Assembly (NCBI RefSeq): GCF_013426915.1 | Contig: NZ_AP023179.1 | Location: 2,604,001 to 2,668,000, forward strand | Source: Paraburkholderia sp. PGU19 | Lineage (GTDB): Bacteria; Pseudomonadota; Gammaproteobacteria; Burkholderiales; Burkholderiaceae | Length of the DNA stretch: 64,000 nt | Direction: 5' to 3' | In this document: piece by piece, positions 46,293 through 57,378 of the stretch | Layout of the letters: every line of letters starts with the position of its first letter | Numbering within the stretch: the first letter of the stretch is position 1 | Notes under the pieces: model-generated | The model's input: only the letters and a program-made list of their open reading frames with translations | Told to the model about the DNA's origin: nothing | Database searches by the model: none | Made by a program: the position numbers and the translations under genes

Positions 46293-47069
46293 ATGAAGAA
46301 ATACGCACTGTGCGTGGCGCTCGCCGTCATGGCGTCGGGAGCCATGGCAAAAGAATGGAAAACCGTGCGTATCGGGGTCGACGCCAGCTATCCGCCGTTC
46401 GAATCCGTGGCGCCGAGCGGCCAGATGATCGGTTTCGACGTCGATCTGACCCGCGCGCTGTGCGCGAAGATGAACGTCAGGTGCGTATGGATTCCGCAGG
46501 ATCTCGACGGCATCATTCCGGCGCTGAAGGCCAAGAAGTTCGACATCATCGTGTCGTCGCTGACGGTGACCGACAAGCGCCGCGAGCAGATCGACTTCTC
46601 CGACAGGCTGTTCGACGCGCCCGCGCGCATGATCGCGAAGAAGGGCTCGCCGCTGCTGCCAACGGTTGAATCCCTAGAAGGCAAGCACGTCGGCGTCGAA
46701 CAGGGCTCGACGCAGGAAGCGTACGCGAAGGCGTACTGGGAGCCGAAAGGCGTGACGATCGTGCCTTACCAGAACCAGGATCAGGTCTACGCGGATCTGG
46801 CGACGGGGCGTCTCGACGCCGCGCTGCAGGACGAGCTGCAGGCCGACGCCGGCTTCCTGAAGACGCCGCGCGGCAAGGATTTCGCGTGGGCGGGCCCGGA
46901 AGTGAAGGACCCGAAGACGCTCGGCGAAGGCACGGCCATCGGCGTGCGCAAGGAAGACGGCGAGCTGAAGGCGAAGCTGAACAAGGCGCTTGCCGAGGTT
47001 CACCAGGACGGCACGTTCACAAAGCTCGAAAAGCAATATTTCGACGTCGATATTTTCCAGAGCCGATAA
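46293..47069 (+). CDS. Basic amino acid ABC transporter, periplasmic binding protein (HisJ/ArgT-like)
   Basis: 258 residues with signal peptide (YALCVALAVMASGAMA). The type-3 binding fold is clear: VRIGVDASYPPFESVAPSG, GFDVDLTRALC, and the MIAKKGSPLLP lobe region. It matches lysine/arginine/ornithine or histidine binding proteins. The genes that follow (two permeases and an ATPase) are the expected HisQ, HisM and HisP partners. The 298-bp gap to the permease contains two hairpins. Confidence 0.92.
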   Translation: MKKYALCVALAVMASGAMAKEWKTVRIGVDASYPPFESVAPSGQMIGFDVDLTRALCAKMNVRCVWIPQDLDGIIPALKAKKFDIIVSSLTVTDKRREQIDFSDRLFDAPARMIAKKGSPLLPTVESLEGKHVGVEQGSTQEAYAKAYWEPKGVTIVPYQNQDQVYADLATGRLDAALQDELQADAGFLKTPRGKDFAWAGPEVKDPKTLGEGTAIGVRKEDGELKAKLNKALAEVHQDGTFTKLEKQYFDVDIFQSR

Positions 47070-47245
47070 CAGGCACTGAAAAGCCGCTGCATCGCGTCAG
47101 ATGCGGCGAAAGCTCGGGGCTGGCCCGGATGGGCTGGTCTGCGGGCTTCGTAATAAAGTCGGACCGAGAGTCGCAACGCAGTAGAACAAGGCAGGAAAAC
47201 GCGCTGCCGGCCAGTCAGGTAGTAACGGCCAGGCAGTCATGATTC

Positions 47246-47298
47246 GCACAGCGGCATGCTGTGCGCCGCACGGGAGACATCGAAGGCATCCGCCTTCG
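47246..47298 (+). other. Tandem hairpins between the binding-protein and permease genes
   Basis: gcacagc-ggcat-gctgtgc (47246-47264) and cgaaggc-atcc-gccttcg (47281-47298), each a 7-bp perfect stem without a T-run. They occupy the unusually long gap in the operon. Such structures often stabilise the upstream message so that binding protein is made in excess of permease. Confidence 0.6.
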
Positions 47299-47367
47299 GA
47301 CGAACCGCCGCAGCGTACGGATTGCCGCGTCTTTCGCGGCGCTCGGGAGCGTCGTCAAGGACCCACT

Positions 47368-48057
47368 ATGCTCTTTCAAGGCTACGGCCCGCTCATCTTT
47401 GCCGGCACGGTGCAGACCGTGAAGCTGGCAATCCTGTCGCTCGCATTCGCTTTCGTGCTGGGCTTGCTCGGCGCGGCAGCGAAGCTGTCGAAGAACCGGA
47501 TCACGAACGGCGCGGGCACGCTCTATACGACGCTCATTCGCGGCGTCCCCGATCTGGTGCTGATGCTGCTGCTCTTCTACAGCATCCAGATCTGGCTGAA
47601 CAATCTCACCGACATGCTCGGCTGGGATCAGATCGACATCGATCCATTCGTTGCCGGCGTCGCCGTGCTCGGCTTCATCTATGGCGCGTATTTCACAGAG
47701 ACCTTCCGCGGCGCGTTTCTCGCCGTGCCGCGCGGCCAGCTGGAAGCTGGCGCCGCGTACGGCATGACGGGCTGGCAGGTGTTCACGCGGATCATGTTCC
47801 CGCAGATGATGCGCTTCGCGCTGCCCGGCATCGGCAATAACTGGCAGGTGATGGTCAAGGCGACGGCGCTCGTGTCGATCATCGGCCTCGCGGACGTCGT
47901 CAAGGCCGCGCAGGATGCCGGCAAGGGCACGCTGCGGTTCTTCTTCTTCACGCTGATGGCGGGCGCCATCTACCTGCTCATCACGACAGCCTCGAACTTC
48001 GTGCTGATGTACCTCGAAAAACGCTACTCGACTGGCGTACGCAAGGCGGAACTATGA
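47368..48057 (+). CDS. Amino acid ABC transporter permease, HisQ type
   Basis: 229 residues, about five membrane helices, with the inner-membrane EAA loop ayGMTGWQVFTRIMFPQMMR. It begins LFQGYGPLIFAGTVQTVKLA, which fits the HisQ subfamily. ATG at 47368 has caagg before it; the frame opens earlier at 47239 but includes the hairpins. Its stop overlaps the HisM start (ATGA). Confidence 0.9.
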   Translation: MLFQGYGPLIFAGTVQTVKLAILSLAFAFVLGLLGAAAKLSKNRITNGAGTLYTTLIRGVPDLVLMLLLFYSIQIWLNNLTDMLGWDQIDIDPFVAGVAVLGFIYGAYFTETFRGAFLAVPRGQLEAGAAYGMTGWQVFTRIMFPQMMRFALPGIGNNWQVMVKATALVSIIGLADVVKAAQDAGKGTLRFFFFTLMAGAIYLLITTASNFVLMYLEKRYSTGVRKAEL

Positions 48058-48767
48058 TCGAGCTGATCCAGGAATACTGGCGCAACTATCTGTATACGGA
48101 CGGCTACCGCTTCACGGGCGTCGTCATCACGTTGTGGCTGCTGGTCGTTTCCATTGGCCTTGGCTTCTGCCTGTCGGTGCCGCTCGCCGTCGCGCGCGTG
48201 TCGAAGAAGAAATGGCTGTCGACCCTCGTCTGGCTGTATACGTATATCTTCCGTGGCACACCGTTGTACGTGCAACTGTTGCTCTGCTATACGGGTCTCT
48301 ACAGCCTCGAGATGATCCGCTCGAACGAACTGACCAACGCGTTCTTCCGCGACGGCATGCATTGCACGCTGCTCGCGTTCACGCTGAACACCTGCGCGTA
48401 CACGACGGAGATCTTCGCGGGCGCGATCAAGGCGACGCCGTATGGCGAGATCGAAGCCGCGCGCGCCTACGGCATGTCGCAGTTCACGCTGTATCGCCGC
48501 GTGATCCTGCCGTCGGCGCTGCGCCGCGCGCTGCCGTACTACAGCAACGAAGTGATCCTCATGCTGCACGCCACCACGGTCGCCTTCACCGCGACGGTGC
48601 CCGACATCCTGAAGATCGCGCGCGACGTCAACTCGGCGACCTACCGTTCGTTCGACGCGTTCGGCATTGCCGCCCTGCTCTATCTGATCATTTCTTTTGG
48701 GCTCGTCTGGCTTTTCCGCCGTGCCGAGCGCCGCTGGCTCGCTTATCTGCGCCCGCAAGGCAAGTAA
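48054..48767 (+). CDS. Amino acid ABC transporter permease, HisM type
   Basis: 237 residues, five membrane helices, with FRGTPLYVQLLL and the EAA loop AYGMSQFTLYRRVILPSALR. It pairs with the HisQ-type protein and overlaps its stop codon by ATGA, so the two are translationally coupled. The ATPase follows after 30 bp. Confidence 0.92.
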   Translation: MIELIQEYWRNYLYTDGYRFTGVVITLWLLVVSIGLGFCLSVPLAVARVSKKKWLSTLVWLYTYIFRGTPLYVQLLLCYTGLYSLEMIRSNELTNAFFRDGMHCTLLAFTLNTCAYTTEIFAGAIKATPYGEIEAARAYGMSQFTLYRRVILPSALRRALPYYSNEVILMLHATTVAFTATVPDILKIARDVNSATYRSFDAFGIAALLYLIISFGLVWLFRRAERRWLAYLRPQGK

Positions 48768-48797
48768 GGCGCCGACCCAGGCAAGTCAAGGAACCCG

Positions 48798-49583
48798 ATG
48801 AACACTCCAGCTACACCGCAAATGCTTTTCGTCGACAACCTGCACAAGCAGTACGGCGACAATGAAGTTCTCAAAGGCGTCACGCTGCGCGCGAACCGCG
48901 GCGACGTGATCAGCGTGATCGGCTCGTCCGGTTCGGGCAAGAGCACGATGCTCCGCTGCATCAACTTTCTCGAACAGCCCAACGCCGGGCGCATCTTCGT
49001 CGAAGGCCAGGAGATCCGCACGCTGAAGGACAAGCACGGCGCGCTGCGCGTATCGGACCCGAAGCAGTTGCAGAAGATGCGCACCAAGCTTTCCATGGTG
49101 TTCCAGCACTTCAACCTGTGGACGCACATGACGGTGCTCGAGAACATCATCGAAGCGCCGCTGCATGTGCTTGGCATTTCGCGCAAGGAAGCCGAGGAGC
49201 GCGCCCGCACGTACCTGGAGAAAGTAGGTCTCGCGCCGCGTCTCGAGAAACAGTATCCGTCGCATCTGTCGGGCGGCCAGCAGCAGCGCGTCGCGATCGC
49301 CCGCGCGCTGACCATGAACCCCGACGTGATGCTGTTCGACGAACCGACTTCCGCGCTCGATCCCGAGCTCGTCGGCGAAGTGCTGAAGGTCATGCAGACG
49401 CTCGCCGAGGAAGGCCGCACGATGATCGTCGTCACCCATGAAATGGCCTTCGCGCGCAACGTGTCGAATCACGTGATGTTCCTGCATCAGGGACGTGTCG
49501 AAGAAGAAGGCCATCCAGACGAAGTGTTCAGGAACACGAAGAGTGAGCGTCTGAAGCAGTTCCTCTCGGGAAGCCTGAAATAA
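48798..49583 (+). CDS. Amino acid ABC transporter ATPase, HisP/ArtP type
   Basis: 261 residues: Walker [12 protein letters not shown]-loop, signature LSGGQQQR, Walker [13 protein letters not shown], and the switch His in VTHEMAFAR. The protein is longer in the Walker A to Q-loop interval, as in HisP. Last gene of the four-gene operon. Terminator at 49612-49637. Confidence 0.95.
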   Translation: MNTPATPQMLFVDNLHKQYGDNEVLKGVTLRANRGDVISVIGSSGSGKSTMLRCINFLEQPNAGRIFVEGQEIRTLKDKHGALRVSDPKQLQKMRTKLSMVFQHFNLWTHMTVLENIIEAPLHVLGISRKEAEERARTYLEKVGLAPRLEKQYPSHLSGGQQQRVAIARALTMNPDVMLFDEPTSALDPELVGEVLKVMQTLAEEGRTMIVVTHEMAFARNVSNHVMFLHQGRVEEEGHPDEVFRNTKSERLKQFLSGSLK

Positions 49584-49611
49584 GGCTGCAATGTAGTTTA
49601 TGTAGTATTAC

Positions 49612-49637
49612 AGGGCGCTTACCGGGCGCCCTTTTTC
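49612..49637 (+). terminator. Terminator of the amino acid transporter operon
   Basis: A 7-bp stem (agggcgc with gcgccct, 49612-49632) followed by tttttc. Confidence 0.82.
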
Positions 49638-50162
49638 ATTTCCGCGCGGCGTCGCCCTCTCCTTCCTGCACGCCCTAAAAGCTTCGTCGTCCCAACATCT
49701 GCGCGATCAGCAGCCAAAACGCGTTTACTCCCGACGATTCTCTCCGTCAATAGTGGCAATCCTTGACGCAACTCATTAACAACGGTGTGTCCCTTGCGCG
49801 ACAAGGCGTGGAGAGGCCTTCGCAGCCCTCTGTCCCCCACTTGTCCCATATTGGTATTGCAATTTAGAGACATCTTTACCGAGCATCACTAATTTATTCG
49901 CCAACCGAAGGGTATTTTGCTAAATTAGTAACCAAAGTAGCAAAACAAAGTTCAAGAAAAGTAGTTTCACTTCAAAACGAACAAACAGGAGATACCGGTC
50001 GCGAGGGATCGGAATGACGATCAGACAGCCAGAAAGGCTGCGCGTCGACACCACAACCGGCCACCGCGCATCTCCCTGGACAAGATCCCTGCTCGGCGCT
50101 GCTGGCGTCCGGGCACCACTCGCAGTACTGGCTTTACTTTTTGACAGGGTATGGAGGAGAAG
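49638..50162. other. Porin upstream region with an AT-rich inverted repeat
   Basis: About 525 bp with no gene. ttttgcta (49915-49922) and tagcaaaa (49938-49945) form a perfect 8-bp inverted repeat 15 bp apart. The surrounding 49840-49980 is AT-rich and probably the promoter and operator of the porin; no -35/-10 pair is clear. The untranslated leader would be up to about 200 nt, a common place for sRNA control. Confidence 0.55.
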
Positions 50163-51320
50163 ATGAAGAAAGCTTTGGCTGCCGCAGCGCTGCTGACTTT
50201 TGGCGTTGCCGCACACGCACAGAGCAGCGTGACGCTGTACGGGCGTCTGGACGCTGGTCTGGAGTACATGTCGGGTGTGCCGACGAACCAGGTGAACGGC
50301 TCGGCAACGAGCAGCTCGCACCGCTTCCGCGCAGAAAGCGGCGACTGGGGTACCAGCCTGTGGGGCTTGAAGGGTGCTGAAGATCTGGGCGCCGGCACGA
50401 AGGCGGTGTTCCAGTTGGAAGGCTCGTTCAACACGATGACGGGCGCTGGCCCTGGCGGCGGCGGTCTCTTCAATCGTTGGGCGACGGTCGGTTTCGCGAA
50501 TGACCAGTACGGTACGTTCACGATGGGCCGCATGCTCTTCATCTCGAACGGTGTGTGGGACTTCGATCCGTTCGGTCAGTCGAACTGGTCGTCGGCATCG
50601 CTGGTGCGTGGCCGCAACTGGCCGCAATCGAGCAACAACGTAGCCTACCAGTCGCCGAAGATCGCAGGCTTTGACTTCTACGGTCAATACGCGCTGTCGA
50701 ACGCGACGAACTGGAACGGTAACGGCACGACGGCACAAGGTCGCGAAGCTGGCGCACAGGTCACCTACACCTCGTCGCTGTTCCAGATCCGCGGTCTCTA
50801 TGACGAAATCCGCAATCCGGCAAACGGTGGTCTGTACGGTCCGGGCACGCCGGCAGCTGATCCGACCAACACGGGCAACATCGCAACGGGCGTGTTCGCA
50901 GCATCGCGCGAATACTCGGCTCTCGTGAACGTGTTCCTCGGTCAGTTCAAGATCCAGGCTGCATACCAGGCGATCCGCACGTCAGGCGCAACGGCAGTTC
51001 TGCCGGGCACGCCGACGACGCTCGATCACGAGTGGGGCGGTGTCACGTGGCAAGCTACGCCGGCTGCAGCTCTGATCGCTGCCGTGTATCACGTGAACGG
51101 CAACAATGGCGCGGGCAACGCGACGATCTACACGATCGGTGGCTCGTACAACCTGTCGAAGCGCACGCTGCTGGACCTGCAAGTCGCAACGGTGCAGAAC
51201 AGCAAGGGTGCTAACTACGGCCTGAACGCCAACAACTCCGGTACGGCAGTCGCAACGGACAACCCGCTGCCCGGCCACAGCCAGACGGGCGTGTACGCAG
51301 GTATCCAGCACTCGTTCTAA
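50163..51320 (+). CDS. Gram-negative trimeric porin (OmpC/Burkholderia type)
   Basis: 385 residues. Signal peptide (MKKALAAAALLTFGVAAHAQ), then alternating beta strands starting SSVTLYGRLDAGLEY, an L3-like loop, and the terminal YAGIQHSF ending in Phe as needed for BAM recognition. This is a general diffusion porin in the outer membrane. ATG at 50163 is chosen for its ggaggagaag site and good signal; the frame starts earlier at 50151. Codon use is highly biased (frequent ggc, acg and tcg), suggesting high expression. Confidence 0.95.
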   Translation: MKKALAAAALLTFGVAAHAQSSVTLYGRLDAGLEYMSGVPTNQVNGSATSSSHRFRAESGDWGTSLWGLKGAEDLGAGTKAVFQLEGSFNTMTGAGPGGGGLFNRWATVGFANDQYGTFTMGRMLFISNGVWDFDPFGQSNWSSASLVRGRNWPQSSNNVAYQSPKIAGFDFYGQYALSNATNWNGNGTTAQGREAGAQVTYTSSLFQIRGLYDEIRNPANGGLYGPGTPAADPTNTGNIATGVFAASREYSALVNVFLGQFKIQAAYQAIRTSGATAVLPGTPTTLDHEWGGVTWQATPAAALIAAVYHVNGNNGAGNATIYTIGGSYNLSKRTLLDLQVATVQNSKGANYGLNANNSGTAVATDNPLPGHSQTGVYAGIQHSF

Positions 51321-51399
51321 TCGAACGGTGCTAACAGAACAGCTTTAACAGAAACGGTTTTCACGCTGCTGCGAGAGGCGCGTATCGGTGCGATGTCCG

Positions 51400-51421
51400 A
51401 AAGGGTGTCGCACCTTTTTTT
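51400..51421 (+). terminator. Terminator of the porin gene
   Basis: A short stem aaaggGTG-tcg-CACcttt with one bulged G, followed by seven T in total. About 80 bp after the porin stop. Confidence 0.7.
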
Positions 51422-51565
51422 ATTGCTGCGCGATGAAGGCGCAAGCGTCTTGTCTATTTCGCTCAGGCACTTCGCTCGTGCAGAAAAGCACCGGCGCGGT
51501 GCAACGCCGATGCTTCTGCTTCGATGTGCTATTTCAATCGACGGGCGCAACGCCCGCAGTGAAAC

Positions 51566-54094
<2,529 letters not shown>

Positions 54095-54367
54095 GTCCGG
54101 GATTCCTAATGCGCGCGAACCGGGAGAAATGGTCGCGCGCGAAACAGCTGCTATCGATCAGCGTAGATGATAAGCCGTAAGCGCATTCAAGGTCTCGATC
54201 GCGTGCGCGAGCGGGCCATGCCGCGCGCTACGGGCGCGCATTTGCTTTAACATGGCCGTTCGCCGCGCCGCGGTCACGCCTGCGCCAAGTGCCGATGCAT
54301 CTGGCCGCCAGCAAAACGAAGCGCGCGACATTCGTTTATCAGCCTCATCTGAACCCGCTGCCGCACA

Positions 54368-55588
54368 ATGCACGCAAGCGAGTGCGGCATCCGGGATCGC
54401 CAACGGTCGAACAGATTGAACCAGGAACGTTTTGATTACCGCGCAGGCATTCTTGCTTCGCCGCTCGAAGTCGATGCCGCCGAATGGAATGCGCTGCTCA
54501 ACCTGCAAGCGCAACCCACTCCATTCTTGCGCCACGAATTCTTGAGCGCGCTGCACGCGACGCGATGCGCCGTCGCGGATACGGGCTGGGCGCCGCAATT
54601 CGTCACGCTGACTGATCCGCGCACGGGCAAGCTCGCCGCGGCCGCGCCCGTCTACGCAAAGGAACACTCGTACGGCGAGTACGTGTTCGACTGGGCGTGG
54701 GCCGACGCGTACAAGCGCAACGGCCTGCCCTACTATCCGAAGCTGCTGTGCGCCGTGCCCTTCACGCCCGTGCAGGGCACGCGTCTCATTGCCGCCGACG
54801 CCAACGCGCTGCGCCATCTCGCCGCAACGCTCGTCGCGTTCGCCGAACAGGCCGACGTGTCGTCGCTCCACGTGCTGTTTCCGACCGAAACCGAGGCAGA
54901 GGCGCTGACCGATCTCGGCATGATGCAGCGCGAAGGCGTGCAGTTTCACTGGATCAACGACGGCTACCGCCACTTCGACGACTTCCTCTCGACGCTCGAA
55001 CAGAAGAAGCGCAAGAACATCCGCGCCGAGCGGCGCAAGGTGCGCGATGCGGGCGTCACGTTCCGGCGCTTGCCTGGCGAAGACATCAGCGACGCCGACT
55101 GGCGCTTCTTCAGCAAGTGTTATCGGCAGACGTACCGCGAGCACTTTTCGAGTCCGTATCTGAATTTCGACTTCTTCCGGATGATCGGCGCGTCGATGCC
55201 GGAAAATCTGATGATGGTGATCGCCGAGTACGAGGGCAAGCCGATCGCGAGTTCGCTCGTCGTCTATCAGCGCGACGGCGCGAACGCGGGCGGCACGCTA
55301 TACGGCCGCTACTGGGGCGCGCTCGAACACGTGCCCTGCCTGCACTTCGAAACCGCGTACTATCAGCCGCTGGAGTTCTGCATCGAACAGAAGCTGGGCG
55401 TGTTCGAAGGCGGCGCGCAGGGCGAGCACAAAATGGCGCGCGGCTTCATGCCGACCGTCACGCGCTCGACGCACTGGCTCGCGCATCCCGCTTTTTCGGA
55501 CGCCGTCGCGCACTTTCTCGACAACGAGAAGAATCATATCCACGCGTATGTCGACGAACTGCGCGAACACAATCCGTTCAAGGAATAA
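54368..55588 (+). CDS. FemAB/GNAT-like acyltransferase family protein (PF04339)
   Basis: 406 residues, a soluble double-GNAT-like fold. Seen: LLNLQAQPTPFLRHEFLSAL, YVFDWAWADAYKRNG, EQKKRKNIRAERRKVRDAG, and FKMARGF-type GEHKMARGFMPT. This group was annotated as peptidoglycan biosynthesis, but the substrate is unproven. The start at 54368 lacks a strong ribosome site, so a slightly later start is possible. It lies 19 bp before the GIY-YIG gene, so they are probably co-transcribed. Confidence 0.85.
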   Translation: MHASECGIRDRQRSNRLNQERFDYRAGILASPLEVDAAEWNALLNLQAQPTPFLRHEFLSALHATRCAVADTGWAPQFVTLTDPRTGKLAAAAPVYAKEHSYGEYVFDWAWADAYKRNGLPYYPKLLCAVPFTPVQGTRLIAADANALRHLAATLVAFAEQADVSSLHVLFPTETEAEALTDLGMMQREGVQFHWINDGYRHFDDFLSTLEQKKRKNIRAERRKVRDAGVTFRRLPGEDISDADWRFFSKCYRQTYREHFSSPYLNFDFFRMIGASMPENLMMVIAEYEGKPIASSLVVYQRDGANAGGTLYGRYWGALEHVPCLHFETAYYQPLEFCIEQKLGVFEGGAQGEHKMARGFMPTVTRSTHWLAHPAFSDAVAHFLDNEKNHIHAYVDELREHNPFKE

Positions 55589-55607
55589 CGAGGAACAGGC
55601 GCGCGCC

Positions 55608-55946
55608 ATGCCGTGGTTTCTGTATCTGATCGAATGCTCGGACGGCAGCGTCTACACGGGCATCGCCACCGACGTCCAGGCCCGTTTCGACAAGCACTGC
55701 AGCGGCACGGGCGCGCGCTATACGCGCTCGCGCAAGCCGGTGCGGCTGCTGGCGTCGTTCGAACTGGCCGACCGTTCGAGCGCGTCGCGCGCCGAATACC
55801 GAGTCAAGCAGCTTGCGCCCGCGCAGAAGTGGGAACTGGCGTCGGGTGCGCGAACGCTCGAATCCGTGCTGCCTGCTGCAATCGAGGACGTCGCCGCCGG
55901 CGAACCAGCGGCTGGCGAAGAAGCGGCTGGCGAACCAGAAACCTGA
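55608..55946 (+). CDS. GIY-YIG nuclease domain protein (YhbQ-like)
   Basis: 112 residues. Starts WFLYLIECSDGSVYTGIATD, the GIY-YIG core with Tyr pair, then Arg and Glu of the family (RYTRSRKPVRLL, SRAEYRVKQL). The 30-residue C-terminal tail is Ala/Gly/Glu repeats (AAGEEAAGEPET), probably disordered. Small YhbQ-like members have DNA nuclease activity in some cases. The frame opens earlier at 55548; 55608 is the family start. Follows the acyltransferase gene. Confidence 0.9.
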   Translation: MPWFLYLIECSDGSVYTGIATDVQARFDKHCSGTGARYTRSRKPVRLLASFELADRSSASRAEYRVKQLAPAQKWELASGARTLESVLPAAIEDVAAGEPAAGEEAAGEPET

Positions 55947-56110
55947 GGCGGCGCGGCTTGTGCGTCGCGTGCAACAGTGTTTTCAAGATAAGCATCTCGA
56001 CGCCGTTTTGACTCGAACAGATACTTTCGTCACTGCAACGGCGTCGCTCACCTCAGAACCTGCGACGCTCCCATACCCGACGCGATACCCAGACCTCTCG
56101 AGGTGAAAAA

Positions 56111-56437
56111 ATGGACGAAAGAAAGCGTGACAGCATGATTGCCTATTTGCGCCACCGCATGGCGAAGGTCGGCATCAAGGTGGCCGACCTGGCTGCGGCG
56201 CTTGCCGAAGAGCGGCGTCGTCAGCAATCGGTGCGTTATCGCAGCCCATTTGGCGAAACGTGGGACGGCAACGGCGCGATGCCCCAGTGGCTCAGCAACG
56301 CTGTCAGCGCCGGGCAATCGCCGGAACACTTTGCCGTCGACAAGCCGGCGAAAAAGGTCAAACAGGAACGCCCGACTGTTGACTGGCGCAACGACCCGTT
56401 CGCAGGCAGCCGCCTCGCGACTGTCAGCCCGCGCTAA
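56111..56437 (+). CDS. H-NS family DNA-binding protein
   Basis: 108 residues. A helical N-terminal part (RKRDSMIAYLRHRMAKVG, EERRRQQS) and the H-NS C-terminal motif YRSPFGETWDGNGAMPQWL, the AT-hook-like DNA-binding loop. The tail (KKVKQERPTVDW) is longer than in usual H-NS and the N-terminal oligomerisation region is short, so it may be a partner-type or silencing-modulator paralogue. Confidence 0.85.
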   Translation: MDERKRDSMIAYLRHRMAKVGIKVADLAAALAEERRRQQSVRYRSPFGETWDGNGAMPQWLSNAVSAGQSPEHFAVDKPAKKVKQERPTVDWRNDPFAGSRLATVSPR

Positions 56438-56484
56438 GGCAGCGCGGCATCTGATCCGTGCACGCGCTGCGTCGGATCGATAGC

Positions 56485-56520
56485 GCAAAAAAAGACGCTC
56501 CCGAAGGAGCGTCTTTTTGC
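56485..56520. terminator. Bidirectional terminator between H-NS-like gene and ppa
   Basis: An 11-bp stem, aagacgctcc-cgaa-ggagcgtctt, with A-run on the left and T-run on the right. Serves both converging genes. Confidence 0.9.
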
Positions 56521-56541
56521 AATCAGGCTCGAAAAACGCGC

Positions 56542-57069
56542 TTACTTCTTGTAGTTCGCCGCGCCTTCCGAGATTTCCTTGTGCGCGGCTTCGATGCCCG
56601 CCCAGCCTTCGACCTTCACCCACTTGCCCTTTTCGAGCGCCTTGTATTGCTCGAAGAAGTGCTTGATCTGGTCCTTCAGATATTGCGGTACGTCGTCGAT
56701 CGACTTCAGGTCCGCCGTCATCGGGCAGATCTTGTCGTGCGCAACGGCGATCAGCTTCGCGTCGACGCCCGACTCGTCCGTCATCTGCAGCATGCCCAGC
56801 GCACGCGCGCGCACCACCGAGCCAGCCAGCAGCGGGAACGGCGTGATCACCAGCACGTCGACGGGATCGCCGTCGCCCGACAGCGTCTGCGGGATGAAGC
56901 CGTAGTTCGCGGGATAACGCATGCCCGTGCCGATGAAACGATCGACGACGAGCAGGCCCAGATCCTTGTCGGCCTCGTACTTCACCGGGTCGCTTTGCGC
57001 CGGGATTTCGATGATGACGTTAAAGTCTTGCGGGAGGTCTTTACCAGGGGGAACGTGATTGAAGCTCAT
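56542..57069 (-). CDS. ppa: Inorganic pyrophosphatase
   Basis: 175 residues of the soluble family I pyrophosphatase, which removes PPi from biosynthesis. The active-site pattern DGDPVDVLVITP and the KYE-type residues (DPVKYEADKDLGLLVVDRF) are present. Length is as in E. coli (176). Converges with the H-NS-like gene. Confidence 0.97.
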   Translation of the reverse strand: MSFNHVPPGKDLPQDFNVIIEIPAQSDPVKYEADKDLGLLVVDRFIGTGMRYPANYGFIPQTLSGDGDPVDVLVITPFPLLAGSVVRARALGMLQMTDESGVDAKLIAVAHDKICPMTADLKSIDDVPQYLKDQIKHFFEQYKALEKGKWVKVEGWAGIEAAHKEISEGAANYKK

Positions 57070-57378
57070 GGCGCTCTCTGATCAGGAAGAAATGGGAATA
57101 AGGCGCACGGCGCGCGCTGCGTCTCCATACGGGACACGGCGCCGCAACCCGGACACTGCGGAATGCGCCATTATAGCCAATCGGCCGATGACACCCGCGT
57201 GGCGATCAGCGCGATAATTGTCTTACGCGTGTGGCAGTACCGGTCGGCCGCACGCCTGGCCGGCCGCCGCGCTTCGCCAAAGCCTGCGCAACGCAACCGC
57301 CGTCGCCTGTCCTTTTCGTCATCTCTTCGTTGTTTCTTTCGATGTCCGCCTGACCGCCCAACCGGGCAAGGAGCATGT
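57070..57378. other. Intergenic region between ppa and the aldehyde dehydrogenase gene
   Basis: 309 bp, divergent promoters expected. No clear boxes seen. The dehydrogenase frame stays open backward into this region to 57163, but without a ribosome site. Confidence 0.5.
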
